NCBI GenBank assembly: GCA_964548055.1
Contig: CAZJPS010000011.1
Location: 1-28,481 of the forward strand
Length of the DNA: 28,481 bases
DNA from: CAZJPS01 sp964548055
GTDB taxonomy: Bacteria; Patescibacteriota; Gracilibacteria; Peribacterales; Peribacteraceae
Direction: 5' to 3'
Made by a program: the position numbers and the translations under genes
Shown here: piece by piece, positions 13,866 to 20,989 of the stretch
Position numbering within the stretch: the stretch's first letter is position 1
How the letters are laid out: every line of letters begins with the position of its first letter
Notes under the pieces: generated by a model
What the model was told of the DNA's origin: nothing
The model's input: only the letters and a program-made list of their open reading frames with translations
Databases searched by the model: none

Positions 13866-15248
13866 TTACTCATCGTCATCTGGCCTCGCCTTCGAATGCG
13901 TCTTATCTACATCATAAAACCTCATTTGCTCTTTCTTGAAATGCAACTCCACTCTTCCTGTTGGCCCATTGCGATGCTTTCGTACATACACGTCTGTCAT
14001 TCCCGGTCTATCGCTGTCTTCTTCGTAATAATCTTCGCGGTACATCATTAAAACAACGTCGGCATCTTGTTCAATGGATCCAGAATCTCGCAGGTCAGAA
14101 AGTTGAGGGATATTGCCTGGGCGTGTTTCTACGGCGCGTGAGAGCTGGGAGAGAGCGAGGATGGGCACATGGAGCTCGCGACCGATTTGCTTAAGCGTAC
14201 GAGAGATTTCAGAAATTTCCTGCACACGATTCCCAGCATAGTGAGCATTGCCTGTACTCATAAGCTGCAAGTAATCGATGATAATAAGATCAAGCCCGTG
14301 TTCCATTTGTAGTCGCCGTGCTTTTGCTCGTAATTCTGGAAGCGACGAAGCAACGGAATCATCAATAAAAATATTAGCTTTATTCAGTTCATCCATGATG
14401 GGTCCCATATTCTGAAAATCACTATCATCCAACTTTCCTCGCTGTAACTTCCAAGAATCAACTCCCAGCATGGATGCAAATAAGCGGTCCACTAATTGCT
14501 CTTTACTCATTTCCAAAGAGAAAATGCCAACTGTTTTATGCGATTTAATGGCAGCATTCTGTGCAATGTTTAAAGCGAGCGCGGTTTTTCCCATGCTTGG
14601 GCGGCCGGCCAAAATAATAAGGTCGCTGGGTTGCAAGCCAGAGAGTTTATTATCCATTCCAATAAATCCTGTGGGAACACCTTTCACTGCACTTTCATCT
14701 GGGGATTCATGCATTTCAGCAAATTTTTCATACCGAGCGTCCAATACCTCGCGAATGTGAACGAACTTTTCTTTGATAAAAGCATTTGTGATTGTGAAAA
14801 TTGTTTTCTCTACCGAATCCAGTAACTCAGCTATTGGCTTATTCTCTTCATATCCCATTCCAGCAATTTTTTGCCCTGCATCAATGATGCGACGATGCAC
14901 TGCCTTTGTTTTGACAATCTGTCCGTACTGATAAATATGGGAAGATGTTGGAACAGATGTAGCAAGCTCTGCCAAAAAGGCACTTCCGCCAATATCTTGA
15001 AGCTTTTTATGGTCGGAAAGCCTGCTGCTAACGGTGACGAAGTCGATAGGTTCATGCGTTTGATACAGTTCATACACCGCCTGATATATAAGCCGGTGCA
15101 TTGGATCGTAAAAATCATCGGGCGTCAGGAGATCGGATACCTTAATGATTGCATCTGGATCCATTAATAGAGCCCCCAGAACTGTACGCTCTGCCTCTAC
15201 AGAGTGCGGCTGACCTGTGAGAAGAGAAGCGGGGGGAGAAAGTTGCAT
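13866..15248 (-). CDS. dnaB: Replicative DNA helicase DnaB
   Basis: A 460-residue hexameric 5'-3' helicase of the replication fork. N-terminal domain: PHSVEAERTVLGALLMDPDA (about residues 15-35). RecA-like C-terminal domain: Walker A GRPSMGKTALALNIA, then FSLEMSKEQL, Walker B IIIDYLQLMS, LSQLSRAVE, SDLRDSGSIEQDADVVLM and the arginine-finger region near the end. No intein or large insertion. A TACAAT box lies 9 bases before the ATG. A DUF721/DciA-like helicase-loader candidate is encoded at 1928-2221. The last ten residues are acidic. Confidence 0.97.
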   Translation of the reverse strand: MQLSPPASLLTGQPHSVEAERTVLGALLMDPDAIIKVSDLLTPDDFYDPMHRLIYQAVYELYQTHEPIDFVTVSSRLSDHKKLQDIGGSAFLAELATSVPTSSHIYQYGQIVKTKAVHRRIIDAGQKIAGMGYEENKPIAELLDSVEKTIFTITNAFIKEKFVHIREVLDARYEKFAEMHESPDESAVKGVPTGFIGMDNKLSGLQPSDLIILAGRPSMGKTALALNIAQNAAIKSHKTVGIFSLEMSKEQLVDRLFASMLGVDSWKLQRGKLDDSDFQNMGPIMDELNKANIFIDDSVASSLPELRAKARRLQMEHGLDLIIIDYLQLMSTGNAHYAGNRVQEISEISRTLKQIGRELHVPILALSQLSRAVETRPGNIPQLSDLRDSGSIEQDADVVLMMYREDYYEEDSDRPGMTDVYVRKHRNGPTGRVELHFKKEQMRFYDVDKTHSKARPDDDE

Positions 15249-15257
15249 AGAGCGGAG

Positions 15258-15263
15258 ATTGTA
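15258..15263 (-). promoter_or_regulatory. -10 box of dnaB, near-leaderless
   Basis: TACAAT on the minus strand, 9 bases before the ATG at 15248; expected leader 2-3 bases. GTAC occurs on both sides (15261-15264 and about 15273-15276), but the 8-base spacing differs from the recA palindrome. Confidence 0.5.
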
Positions 15264-15354
15264 CGACTGAATGTACCAGGATCCACTTACGCAACAGTAC
15301 TATTTCTGTTCAAAATTTTGCAGGTGGGAGAAGAGTGGAAAATATGTGGATAAC

Positions 15355-15882
15355 CTACCATGTTTTCCACATGCCATTCTCAAGGTCATGTTTATAGTGC
15401 AGCAAGGCAAACGCACTCATGGTATGAGTGCAATCGCTTTTTAAAACCTTTTCCAGTGCTTCAGTAAGAGGAAGTTCATGTACTTCTATCAGTTCCGTAT
15501 CATCCTGGGGAAGGGGTTCTGCTATCAGATCTTTTGCTAGATACACATGAGCCGTGTACTGAAGACGCTCAGAATATTTAGAAGTGAAATATGGGCTCAA
15601 ATCTTTTGATTTAAACCCAGTTTCCTCTTGTAATTCCCTTTGCGCCGCACCATATGGATCTGTTTCCTTATCTACTTTCCCACTCGGCACCATCCAAACA
15701 TACGTGCCGTAGATGGGACGAAATTCTCTAAGAATAAGTACAGTTTCTTTTGTGGGAAACGCAAGAATGTGAACAGTGTCGCAAATGGTAGCCCTTGCAA
15801 TCTTTTTCACGCGTCCATCAGGCAAATTCCCTTCTACGAACTGTATTTTCCATCCGTGTCCTTCGAAGAGAAGATCTGACAT
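15355..15882 (-). CDS. Nudix hydrolase, ADP-ribose pyrophosphatase-like
   Basis: A 175-residue protein. The Nudix box is GKVDKETDPYGAAQRELQEE followed by TGF: the REL-x-EE-x-G core is intact, but the first conserved Glu of G-x5-E is Thr, with a Glu one place earlier. The upstream LILREFRPIYGTYVWMVPSG matches the ADP-ribose/NDP-sugar subgroup. It probably cleaves a nucleoside diphosphate linked to another group using Mg2+; substrate unknown. A weak TACAAC box lies 8 bases before the ATG. It lies 33 bases after recA on the same strand, so recA read-through could also express it. Confidence 0.85.
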   Translation of the reverse strand: MSDLLFEGHGWKIQFVEGNLPDGRVKKIARATICDTVHILAFPTKETVLILREFRPIYGTYVWMVPSGKVDKETDPYGAAQRELQEETGFKSKDLSPYFTSKYSERLQYTAHVYLAKDLIAEPLPQDDTELIEVHELPLTEALEKVLKSDCTHTMSAFALLHYKHDLENGMWKTW

Positions 15883-15915
15883 GCCTGAATGTTGTACAAA
15901 GTAAAAAGGTGAAAC

Positions 15916-16995
15916 CTAAATTGCAGCTGCAGCTCTCACTTCTTTATCAATTTTCTGCGACAGCTTTGGGTTCTGAATGAGGAACATACGTGCTTGCTCA
16001 CGACCCTGACCAATCGTTTCTTCACCGTAGCGGAAGTAGGCACCGGACTTTTCGATGATGTTATATTTCACACCCAGATCTAAAATCTCGCCTTCTTTAC
16101 TGATACCCGTTGCATACAGAATATCGAATTCAGCCTGGCGGAAAGGGGGAGCCACTTTATTCTTCACCACCTTTACCCTGGTTCTGTTTCCCACAATGTC
16201 CTGGCCATCTGTCTGTTTTTCCTTATTAGGATCAGCTTTTTCCGTAAGCTTATCGATACGACGAACATCCAAACGGAGAGAAGCATAAAACTTAAGAGCA
16301 TTGCCTCCTGTTGTTGTTTCTGGATTACCGAACATGATCCCAATCTTCATGCGAATCTGATTGATAAATATCACCGAGCAATTTGTTTTACTCACAATGG
16401 ACGTGAGCTTGCGGAGGGCCTGGCTCATTAAACGTGCCTGGAGTCCCATATGAGAATCACCCATAGCGCCATCTATTTCAGCCTGGGGTGTAAGAGCAGC
16501 GACAGAGTCTATGACAACAATATCTATTCCGCCTGAACGAACGAGTGTTTCCGCTATTTCCAGTGCCTGTTCACCATTATCAGGCTGAGAAACGAGCAAA
16601 GTATCAATATCCACTCCAATCTTTTTTGCATACTGCACATCAAGGGCGTGCTCTGCATCTATAAATGCAGCCCGCCCGCCTGAGCGCTGAACTTGAGCGA
16701 TAGAATGCAATGCCAGCGTTGTTTTACCTGAAGATTCTGGACCATAAATTTCAATAATACGACCCTTCGGCATTCCACCACCCAGAGCGATATCTAAACC
16801 CAAAGAACCTGAGGAAAATTTTTCTATATGTACCGAGTGCTGATTACCCATTTCCATAATGGCGCCGTCACCATACTTTTTTTTAATCTGAGAAAGTGCA
16901 GCTGTAATGGCATCCGTACGTGATGCATCTTGTGCTGCTGCAGATGATTTAGTCTTAGAAGTGTCAGCCATAGTGGGAGTAGAAGTTTTAGACAT
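15916..16995 (-). CDS. recA: Recombinase RecA
   Basis: A 359-residue strand-exchange protein. Walker A GPESSGKTT, FIDAEHALD, Walker B IVVIDSVAALTPQAEIDG, loop L1 GDSHMGLQARLMSQALRKL, INQIRMKIG and loop L2 FGNPETTTGGNALKFY are all present. The N-terminus has a 28-residue Ser/Thr/Ala-rich lead before ALSQIKKKYGDGA, and the C-terminus (VRAAAAI) lacks the long acidic tail of E. coli RecA. Upstream is an 18-base inverted repeat (17037-17054) that could be a LexA-type operator; a TATTTT box at 17008-17013 would give a short leader of about 5 bases. Confidence 0.98.
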   Translation of the reverse strand: MSKTSTPTMADTSKTKSSAAAQDASRTDAITAALSQIKKKYGDGAIMEMGNQHSVHIEKFSSGSLGLDIALGGGMPKGRIIEIYGPESSGKTTLALHSIAQVQRSGGRAAFIDAEHALDVQYAKKIGVDIDTLLVSQPDNGEQALEIAETLVRSGGIDIVVIDSVAALTPQAEIDGAMGDSHMGLQARLMSQALRKLTSIVSKTNCSVIFINQIRMKIGIMFGNPETTTGGNALKFYASLRLDVRRIDKLTEKADPNKEKQTDGQDIVGNRTRVKVVKNKVAPPFRQAEFDILYATGISKEGEILDLGVKYNIIEKSGAYFRYGEETIGQGREQARMFLIQNPKLSQKIDKEVRAAAAI

Positions 16996-17007
16996 AGTAC
17001 AGGTGGG

Positions 17008-17054
17008 AAAATAGAAGTGAAGGAAGTAAAAAGTTTGGTGTACTCTTGTACACC
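17008..17054 (-). promoter_or_regulatory. recA promoter with candidate SOS operator
   Basis: A perfect inverted repeat GGTGTAC-TCTT-GTACACC (17037-17054), with 7-base arms and a 4-base spacer, lies 42 bases before the recA start, upstream of a TATTTT -10 candidate (17008-17013). Arm-N4-arm geometry is that of Gram-positive-type LexA boxes. No LexA gene is in the window. Confidence 0.5.
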
Positions 17055-17105
17055 CATAGTACTGGGCTTCTGGATGGAGTCAAAAAAGTATGGTTGAAAG
17101 GTTTC

Positions 17106-17142
17106 GGTTTTTAGTTTGTAGTTTTTAGAAACATCAAAAACC
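17106..17142. repeat. Heptamer fold-back array downstream of recA promoter
   Basis: Five 7-base units: tttttag, tttgtag, tttttag, aaacatc and aaaaacc. The ends (ggttttt/aaaaacc) are complementary. It lies in the 344-base gene-free stretch 16996-17339, which otherwise holds the recA promoter, a second palindromic segment (gtcac...gtgac, about 17152-17188), the 38-base hairpin copy 2 and another heptamer-like tract at about 17293-17330. Confidence 0.65.
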
Positions 17143-17201
17143 TACGTGCGTCACCCTTCGACGAACTCAGAGTGAAGCACGAGTGACATCACTTTGCATT
17201 A

Positions 17202-17239
17202 CCGCGGGTACGGAAACCCGCCCTGCGATAAGACATTTT
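17202..17239. repeat. 38-base hairpin element, copy 2
   Basis: Matches 13753-13790 at 34 of 38 positions. The stem gcgggt/acccgc is conserved, with the differences in the loop and 3' flank. Confidence 0.8.
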
Positions 17240-17339
17240 CTTTGTACAAAAAGACCCTTTTCACTTTTATCCCTTGTACCCCCTTTCTATTTTCTTGAAA
17301 CTTGAGATCGGTAGTTTGAACATTTAAATTTATTCCCAA

Positions 17340-18230
17340 CTAGATCTTTTTACACACTCCAATATCCGTCACCGCATCCGTCACTTGGCAGAAGTATCCT
17401 GCTGGACACAAGATGCCCGCAGGTCCACCACATGGTTTTCCTTGTGCGTTTGAAGCAGATCCATTGGCACTCCCTGAAACACTTGTTTTGACAGAAGAAC
17501 GTGCAGACGATGAACTTACTGACAGAGATTGAACAATCCGAAGCTGCTCGTCTACCTGTACTTGCAACGGACGGGTACGCATAAGCGCGAATGAAAACGC
17601 CAAGAACCGTTTATCTTTTGCTCCCACATCAATGTACACGGTGTGATTGTTTCTCTCTTCGCGAACAATTGAAACAGCTTTATAAGTGCCAATAACAAGT
17701 GGGCGCAGCGTGAGAGTGGAACTGGAAGCTGTGAGTGACTGAAAATTAAAGGGGAGTACACTCGCATCCACCATAGAAATAAGTGCCACGGAGGTTAATG
17801 AACCCGAAAGAGTGAACTGAACGGACGATGCCTGTACGTTTCCCTTCCATGTATCAGGAACTGAAAAAGAAATGCCAAGAGAGGGGACATTCCACACCTT
17901 TGGTTTTTCATCTCCACCTATTACTTTATCCACAACAAGTACCGGAAGTGCTTTTGCCTCGGTGTTATATTCTAAGACACCCTGGAGAACGATCTCCTTT
18001 CCCTCATACGGGTGCAGGCTAACCTTGGAACTCTCCACGTAATAGAGCGGCTGGCCATCCTGAAGCAGAAGGTGAGTCCCGCGCCTCCGTAGTGAGATTT
18101 CGGCCCTTGCAAGTGTTCCTTTCAGTGTTTGAGTACCTTGAGGTAACGGCCCAGGCGTATCTGTGCACGCAGACAGAGCAAACAGAGAGAAACACAGAAC
18201 GGCCGATGAAAGTGTGCGAGTGTATTTCAT
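17340..18230 (-). CDS. Lipoprotein with OB-like domain and Cys-rich C-terminal motif
   Basis: A 296-residue protein. The signal peptide MKYTRTLSSAVLCFSLFALS ends in a lipobox with Cys22 (LSAC), so the protein should be lipid-anchored outside the membrane. Domain 1 (about 40-110) has GTHLLLQDGQPLYYV and YEGKEIVLQGVLEYN, resembling OB-like domains of small lipoproteins. Domain 2 (about 120-230) begins LGISFSVPDTWKG, like PsbP-type folds that start with a F.YP..W pattern. A Ser-rich linker leads to CGGPAGILCPAGYFC and a final GVCKK, a four-Cys motif seen in secreted proteins. The start at 18230 gives a normal signal peptide; an upstream codon at 18257 would add nine residues. Function unknown. 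Confidence 0.8.
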   Translation of the reverse strand: MKYTRTLSSAVLCFSLFALSACTDTPGPLPQGTQTLKGTLARAEISLRRRGTHLLLQDGQPLYYVESSKVSLHPYEGKEIVLQGVLEYNTEAKALPVLVVDKVIGGDEKPKVWNVPSLGISFSVPDTWKGNVQASSVQFTLSGSLTSVALISMVDASVLPFNFQSLTASSSTLTLRPLVIGTYKAVSIVREERNNHTVYIDVGAKDKRFLAFSFALMRTRPLQVQVDEQLRIVQSLSVSSSSARSSVKTSVSGSANGSASNAQGKPCGGPAGILCPAGYFCQVTDAVTDIGVCKKI

Positions 18231-18255
18231 ACGAAAGAGGAATGAATAGTACACC

Positions 18256-18310
18256 AAAAAGCGGGGAACGTTTAGCTTTTATGTACCATGCTAATCGTCC
18301 ACCGCTTTTT
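18256..18310 (-). terminator. Terminator of the sigma4-HARE gene
   Basis: Perfect 9-base arms aaaaagcgg/ccgcttttt enclose a second stem (gtttagc/gctaatc, 6 of 7 paired). It starts 7 bases after the stop at 18318 and ends in a run of five T on the minus strand. The A-run on the other side could make it work in both directions. Confidence 0.65.
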
Positions 18311-18317
18311 ATAATTG

Positions 18318-19433
18318 TTACGCAATCGTGCCTGTCTTTTTTCCTGGATCAAACGCATACACAGCTCGACCAACGCGAGTAAAGTAGGGCATCTTCTGCA
18401 AATTAAGCGAAATAGTGCCTACCTTGACTGTGCGTTGTTTTGCTACTTCCGCAATAATTTCCTTTTTACTCAGAGGTCCCTTTTCGAGAAGAATACGCTC
18501 TATAACATCAGCAACGGTGCCCGGCTCAAAACCCCACTCGCGCAGCGCATAGAGCCCGCGACCAACAAGCACAAACTGTGGATAGCGAATAAGTTCATTG
18601 TGTACAGCCTGTACCGTTACATTTTTATGGTCAAAGCGTGCTTCGCGTATGCGATTCGCAATCTCCATAAAGTGAAGCGGTTGTCCCGCCTTCTTGAGTA
18701 TAATTTCCACTTTGTCACGAATACTGCGAGGGCGAACGAATCTCCACTCTGTAAGTCCCCAGCCTTCATCAATTTCGCGGAGACGTTCATCGATGCGAAG
18801 GCAGCTCTGTATTAATTCTGGGCTTGGAACGCGATCTTTAAAGAGATTCAAGGACTGAATGGCCGAAATTAATTCCTCTGTTTTCATACACGTCTTTCGC
18901 TTTTTCAGAATTTTCACAATATTTTCCACAATAGTAGAAACATCTTCAGCAGCTAAAGAAGTGAGGCGCCAGAAAGCAATTGAAGATGGATTGCGTCCGA
19001 TATTACTCATTTCTTGATCGATGGAGTACGAAAGACGCAGAACAGAGCCATCAATGGCCGTGCTGTTTTGAATTCTGCGTAAAACCTGGCTGACCAGATC
19101 ATCCTCTGGCATCACACCTCCGTGTGCACGAAGTATTCCTTTTGCCATCTCATTCACCTCATCCAGCCTCGTTGTACGGACTGTGCGGCGAAGTTTACTG
19201 AGAGCAATGCTTTCAATTTGACGAATGCGCTCACGCGTGACTTTAAAATGTTTGCCAATTTTCTCCAATGTTTGCTTTGGTTGACCAAAAAGAGCAAAGC
19301 GCTTTTTGATGACTGTCACTTCTTTTTCTGTAAGTACGAGGAACAAATTATTAAGAAGTTCCTGCAAGTTCAGGGAAATTTGGCTTGTAGCAGCCTGTGA
19401 AGTGGGAACTGTAACGGTGGCAGGGGTGGACAT
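18318..19433 (-). CDS. Sigma-70 region 4 protein fused to HARE winged helices
   Basis: A 371-residue protein. Residues about 30-85 form sigma-70 region 4: LTEKEVTVIKKRFALFG, then TLEKIGKHFKVTRERIRQIE and ALSKLRR, a canonical -35-reading helix-turn-helix. No region 2 is present, so it cannot act as a normal sigma factor. A middle winged-helix-like segment (about 165-230) is followed by two HARE-HTH-like modules: residues about 237-300 (QPLHFMEIANRI, VLVGRGLYALREW) and 304-362 (GPLSKKEIIAEV, YFTRVGRAVYAF). HARE domains occur in RNA polymerase delta subunit and chromatin proteins. A transcription-regulator role is inferred. Start supported by TTGGTA-17-TATCCC, 9 bases before the ATG. Confidence 0.85.
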   Translation of the reverse strand: MSTPATVTVPTSQAATSQISLNLQELLNNLFLVLTEKEVTVIKKRFALFGQPKQTLEKIGKHFKVTRERIRQIESIALSKLRRTVRTTRLDEVNEMAKGILRAHGGVMPEDDLVSQVLRRIQNSTAIDGSVLRLSYSIDQEMSNIGRNPSSIAFWRLTSLAAEDVSTIVENIVKILKKRKTCMKTEELISAIQSLNLFKDRVPSPELIQSCLRIDERLREIDEGWGLTEWRFVRPRSIRDKVEIILKKAGQPLHFMEIANRIREARFDHKNVTVQAVHNELIRYPQFVLVGRGLYALREWGFEPGTVADVIERILLEKGPLSKKEIIAEVAKQRTVKVGTISLNLQKMPYFTRVGRAVYAFDPGKKTGTIA

Positions 19434-19442
19434 GGAGACAGG

Positions 19443-19471
19443 GGGATAGAGTGCAACTCTCGTTTTACCAA
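19443..19471 (-). promoter_or_regulatory. Promoter of the sigma4-HARE gene
   Basis: TTGGTA (19466-19471), a 17-base spacer, TATCCC (19443-19448), then 9 bases to the ATG at 19433. Confidence 0.45.
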
Positions 19472-19628
19472 AAAATTGACAGAAGCAACAGATCTAGGAA
19501 TGGATGGGCTCGACTGTTTTCCACAGTTATTGCTTTTAATAGCATTGGAAGGAGCATTAGACGTAAAAGAGCTAGTTGGATATAATAACTATTTTTTTGT
19601 ATTTGTCAACAACCATTTTTCGTGTATA

Positions 19629-20003
19629 TTATTCGGCTTTTTTTATCGATGAAAGGATCTCACAAGCAGCGGCTGCATCGCCATCGTAGGAAATGGAAGT
19701 TCCTCTACGGGGAGAGGTGTATCGCTCATCGATGAATTGAATATCAACCCCAAAAGCGCGAATTTTTTCGGCAACACTCCGCACGTACTCTGCCTGTTCA
19801 CCTTCCTTTCCAGATGGCAATCGGGGGAGACCGATGATGACTTTTCCAATCGTTTTTTCCCGTACGTAAGAATGCACTTGCGATAAAAGTCCATCTTCTG
19901 ATGTGTGCTCGATCGTAGAAAGTGGGAGAGGAATTCCCGTACGGGCATCTAAAAATGCAACTCCGGTTCTGCGTTTTCCAATATCAAGTCCGAGAAGATT
20001 CAT
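19629..20003 (-). CDS. ruvX: RuvX/YqgF Holliday-junction resolvase-like nuclease
   Basis: A 124-residue RNase H-fold protein. LLGLDIGKRRTGVAFLD carries the first catalytic Asp; IGLPRLPSGKEG is the family strand-loop; FIDERYTSPR holds the DE pair; a late acidic residue lies in SYDGDAAAACEIL. YqgF family members act in 16S rRNA 5'-end processing and were proposed as alternative Holliday-junction resolvases. Length is slightly short of the usual 135-150. No close -10 at the usual distance was found. It lies upstream of the sigma4-HARE gene with a 195-base gap containing nothing recognisable beyond that gene's promoter. Confidence 0.92.
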   Translation of the reverse strand: MNLLGLDIGKRRTGVAFLDARTGIPLPLSTIEHTSEDGLLSQVHSYVREKTIGKVIIGLPRLPSGKEGEQAEYVRSVAEKIRAFGVDIQFIDERYTSPRRGTSISYDGDAAAACEILSSIKKAE

Positions 20004-20174
20004 GAAAGATAGTGAAGCAGGGGGTGAGAAAAATAGAAAGTGATACTGGTCATGGAGGCTTGTAGTTTGTCATTGGGAGTTTTTAGTGGGTATTCGGATG
20101 TACACCATCATTTTGCATTTCCACTTGTGCGCGTTAGCATCGTTTTTCATTCTTCTCGTTCTCAATTCTGCTTT

Positions 20175-20474
20175 ATGATTCACTCAGATGATAACGACAG
20201 TTTCTATAAGAAACTTACTACAAAGAAACTTCTACAGATGCTCATGCAAGAGATTGTTGATGTGCGACGCGAGTTAAAAGAAGAAATTTCAGAACTAGGA
20301 CGAAAAATTGATCACGTAGATAGAAAAGTTGATAGAGTCGATAAAAAAGTCGGTGCAGTTGATCGAAAAGTAGAAGAACTAACTCTGAAGGTCGATCAAA
20401 ACCATATCACTTTTATGCACAATATTGATGATCTCGATATAAGAGTCACTGTACTCGAAGCAAACGCAGCGTAA
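20175..20474 (+). CDS. Small coiled-coil protein
   Basis: A 99-residue protein. After a short polar start (MIHSDDNDSFYKKL) nearly the whole chain is a predicted coiled coil. Residues about 40-75 show exact seven-residue repeats: DHVDRKV, DRVDKKV, GAVDRKV, EELTLKV. It should form an elongated oligomer; no catalytic or membrane feature. Start 20175 was chosen because the 45 residues before it (from 20040) overlap a repeat-rich intergenic region and are unlike the coiled coil. Small DxxxRKVD-type coiled coils are common in Patescibacteria genomes, function unknown. Confidence 0.7.
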   Translation: MIHSDDNDSFYKKLTTKKLLQMLMQEIVDVRRELKEEISELGRKIDHVDRKVDRVDKKVGAVDRKVEELTLKVDQNHITFMHNIDDLDIRVTVLEANAA

Positions 20475-20509
20475 AAAAGTGAGTGAACTCAGACGTACAA
20501 TTTTGTGAG

Positions 20510-20770
20510 TTACTTCTTTGCAACCATTCTCGCGTACAGCGATTTCTTGCGAGCTGCAGTGTTGCGGTGAATAAGATGCTTTTTGGTAGCAGTATCAATA
20601 ACCTTGTACACCTGTGGGAGAAGCTTCTGTGCTTCATCCTTTTTTCCTTCCTGAATGAGATCCGTAAAGGAGCGCGTAGCTGTTTTTAAGCGTGTTTTGA
20701 ACGGAAGGCGGCGAATACGACGCACTTCGTTCTGACGGGCTCGTTTGATGGCGGACTCAATAATTGGCAT
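20510..20770 (-). CDS. rpsT: 30S ribosomal protein S20
   Basis: An 86-residue, strongly basic, all-helical protein that binds 16S rRNA. Typical S20 features: early SAIKRARQNEVRRIRR, middle LKTATRSFTDLI, and KKHLIHRNTAARKKSLYAR near the end (the NTAARKKSRL signature). Only 35 bases separate its stop from that of the convergent coiled-coil gene. It has a recognisable promoter with a TTGACC -35 and an estimated leader of about 5 bases. Confidence 0.96.
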   Translation of the reverse strand: MPIIESAIKRARQNEVRRIRRLPFKTRLKTATRSFTDLIQEGKKDEAQKLLPQVYKVIDTATKKHLIHRNTAARKKSLYARMVAKK

Positions 20771-20781
20771 AGGGCCGACAA

Positions 20782-20810
20782 AAGGTACTAGAGAAGAGGG
20801 GAATGGTCAA
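20782..20810 (-). promoter_or_regulatory. Promoter of rpsT
   Basis: TTGACC (20805-20810), a 17-base spacer, TACCTT (20782-20787), then 11 bases to the ATG at 20770. One of the best -35 boxes in the window. Confidence 0.5.
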
Positions 20811-20825
20811 GGCGACGAGGGAACA

Positions 20826-20935
20826 AAAGGATTGAAGAGAAAGAAGGGATTGAAGGGAAATAGAAGAAAACGAAAGCCCTCGCTTGTTTGTTATCATCCC
20901 TTTAATCCCTTACTTCCCTTTATTCCCTGTAATCT
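20826..20935. repeat. Nonamer fold-back repeat between rpsT and glmS
   Basis: The right arm is built of 9-base units ccctttaat, cccttactt, ccctttatt and ccctgtaat. The left arm (aaggattga, agagaaaga, agggattga, agggaaata) is roughly its complement. Together they make an imperfect long hairpin about 110 bases across. Confidence 0.65.
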
Positions 20936-20976
20936 TTTTTTCATTTTATTCGCTTCCATCTGCCGTTTTCACACCC

Positions 20977-20982
20977 TACAAT
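20977..20982 (+). promoter_or_regulatory. -10 box of glmS, leaderless
   Basis: TACAAT with 7 bases to the ATG at 20990. The AGGGG in between would lie at or before the transcription start and only two bases from the ATG, so it is unlikely to be a ribosome binding site. No glmS ribozyme can fit in such a leader. Confidence 0.55.
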
Positions 20983-20989
20983 AGGGGCC

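Noticed and set aside
18249..18255. GTACACC as a second SOS operator
   Set aside because: Only one arm of the recA palindrome is present; the other arm is missing.
19476..19481. Plus-strand TTGACA as a promoter
   Set aside because: No -10 hexamer at 16-18 bases downstream and no plus-strand gene there.
20040..20174. Upstream extension of the coiled-coil gene
   Set aside because: The extra 45 residues come from a repeat-rich spacer and are unlike the rest of the protein.
20983..20987. AGGGG as a Shine-Dalgarno site for glmS
   Set aside because: Only two bases from the ATG and at or upstream of the expected transcription start.
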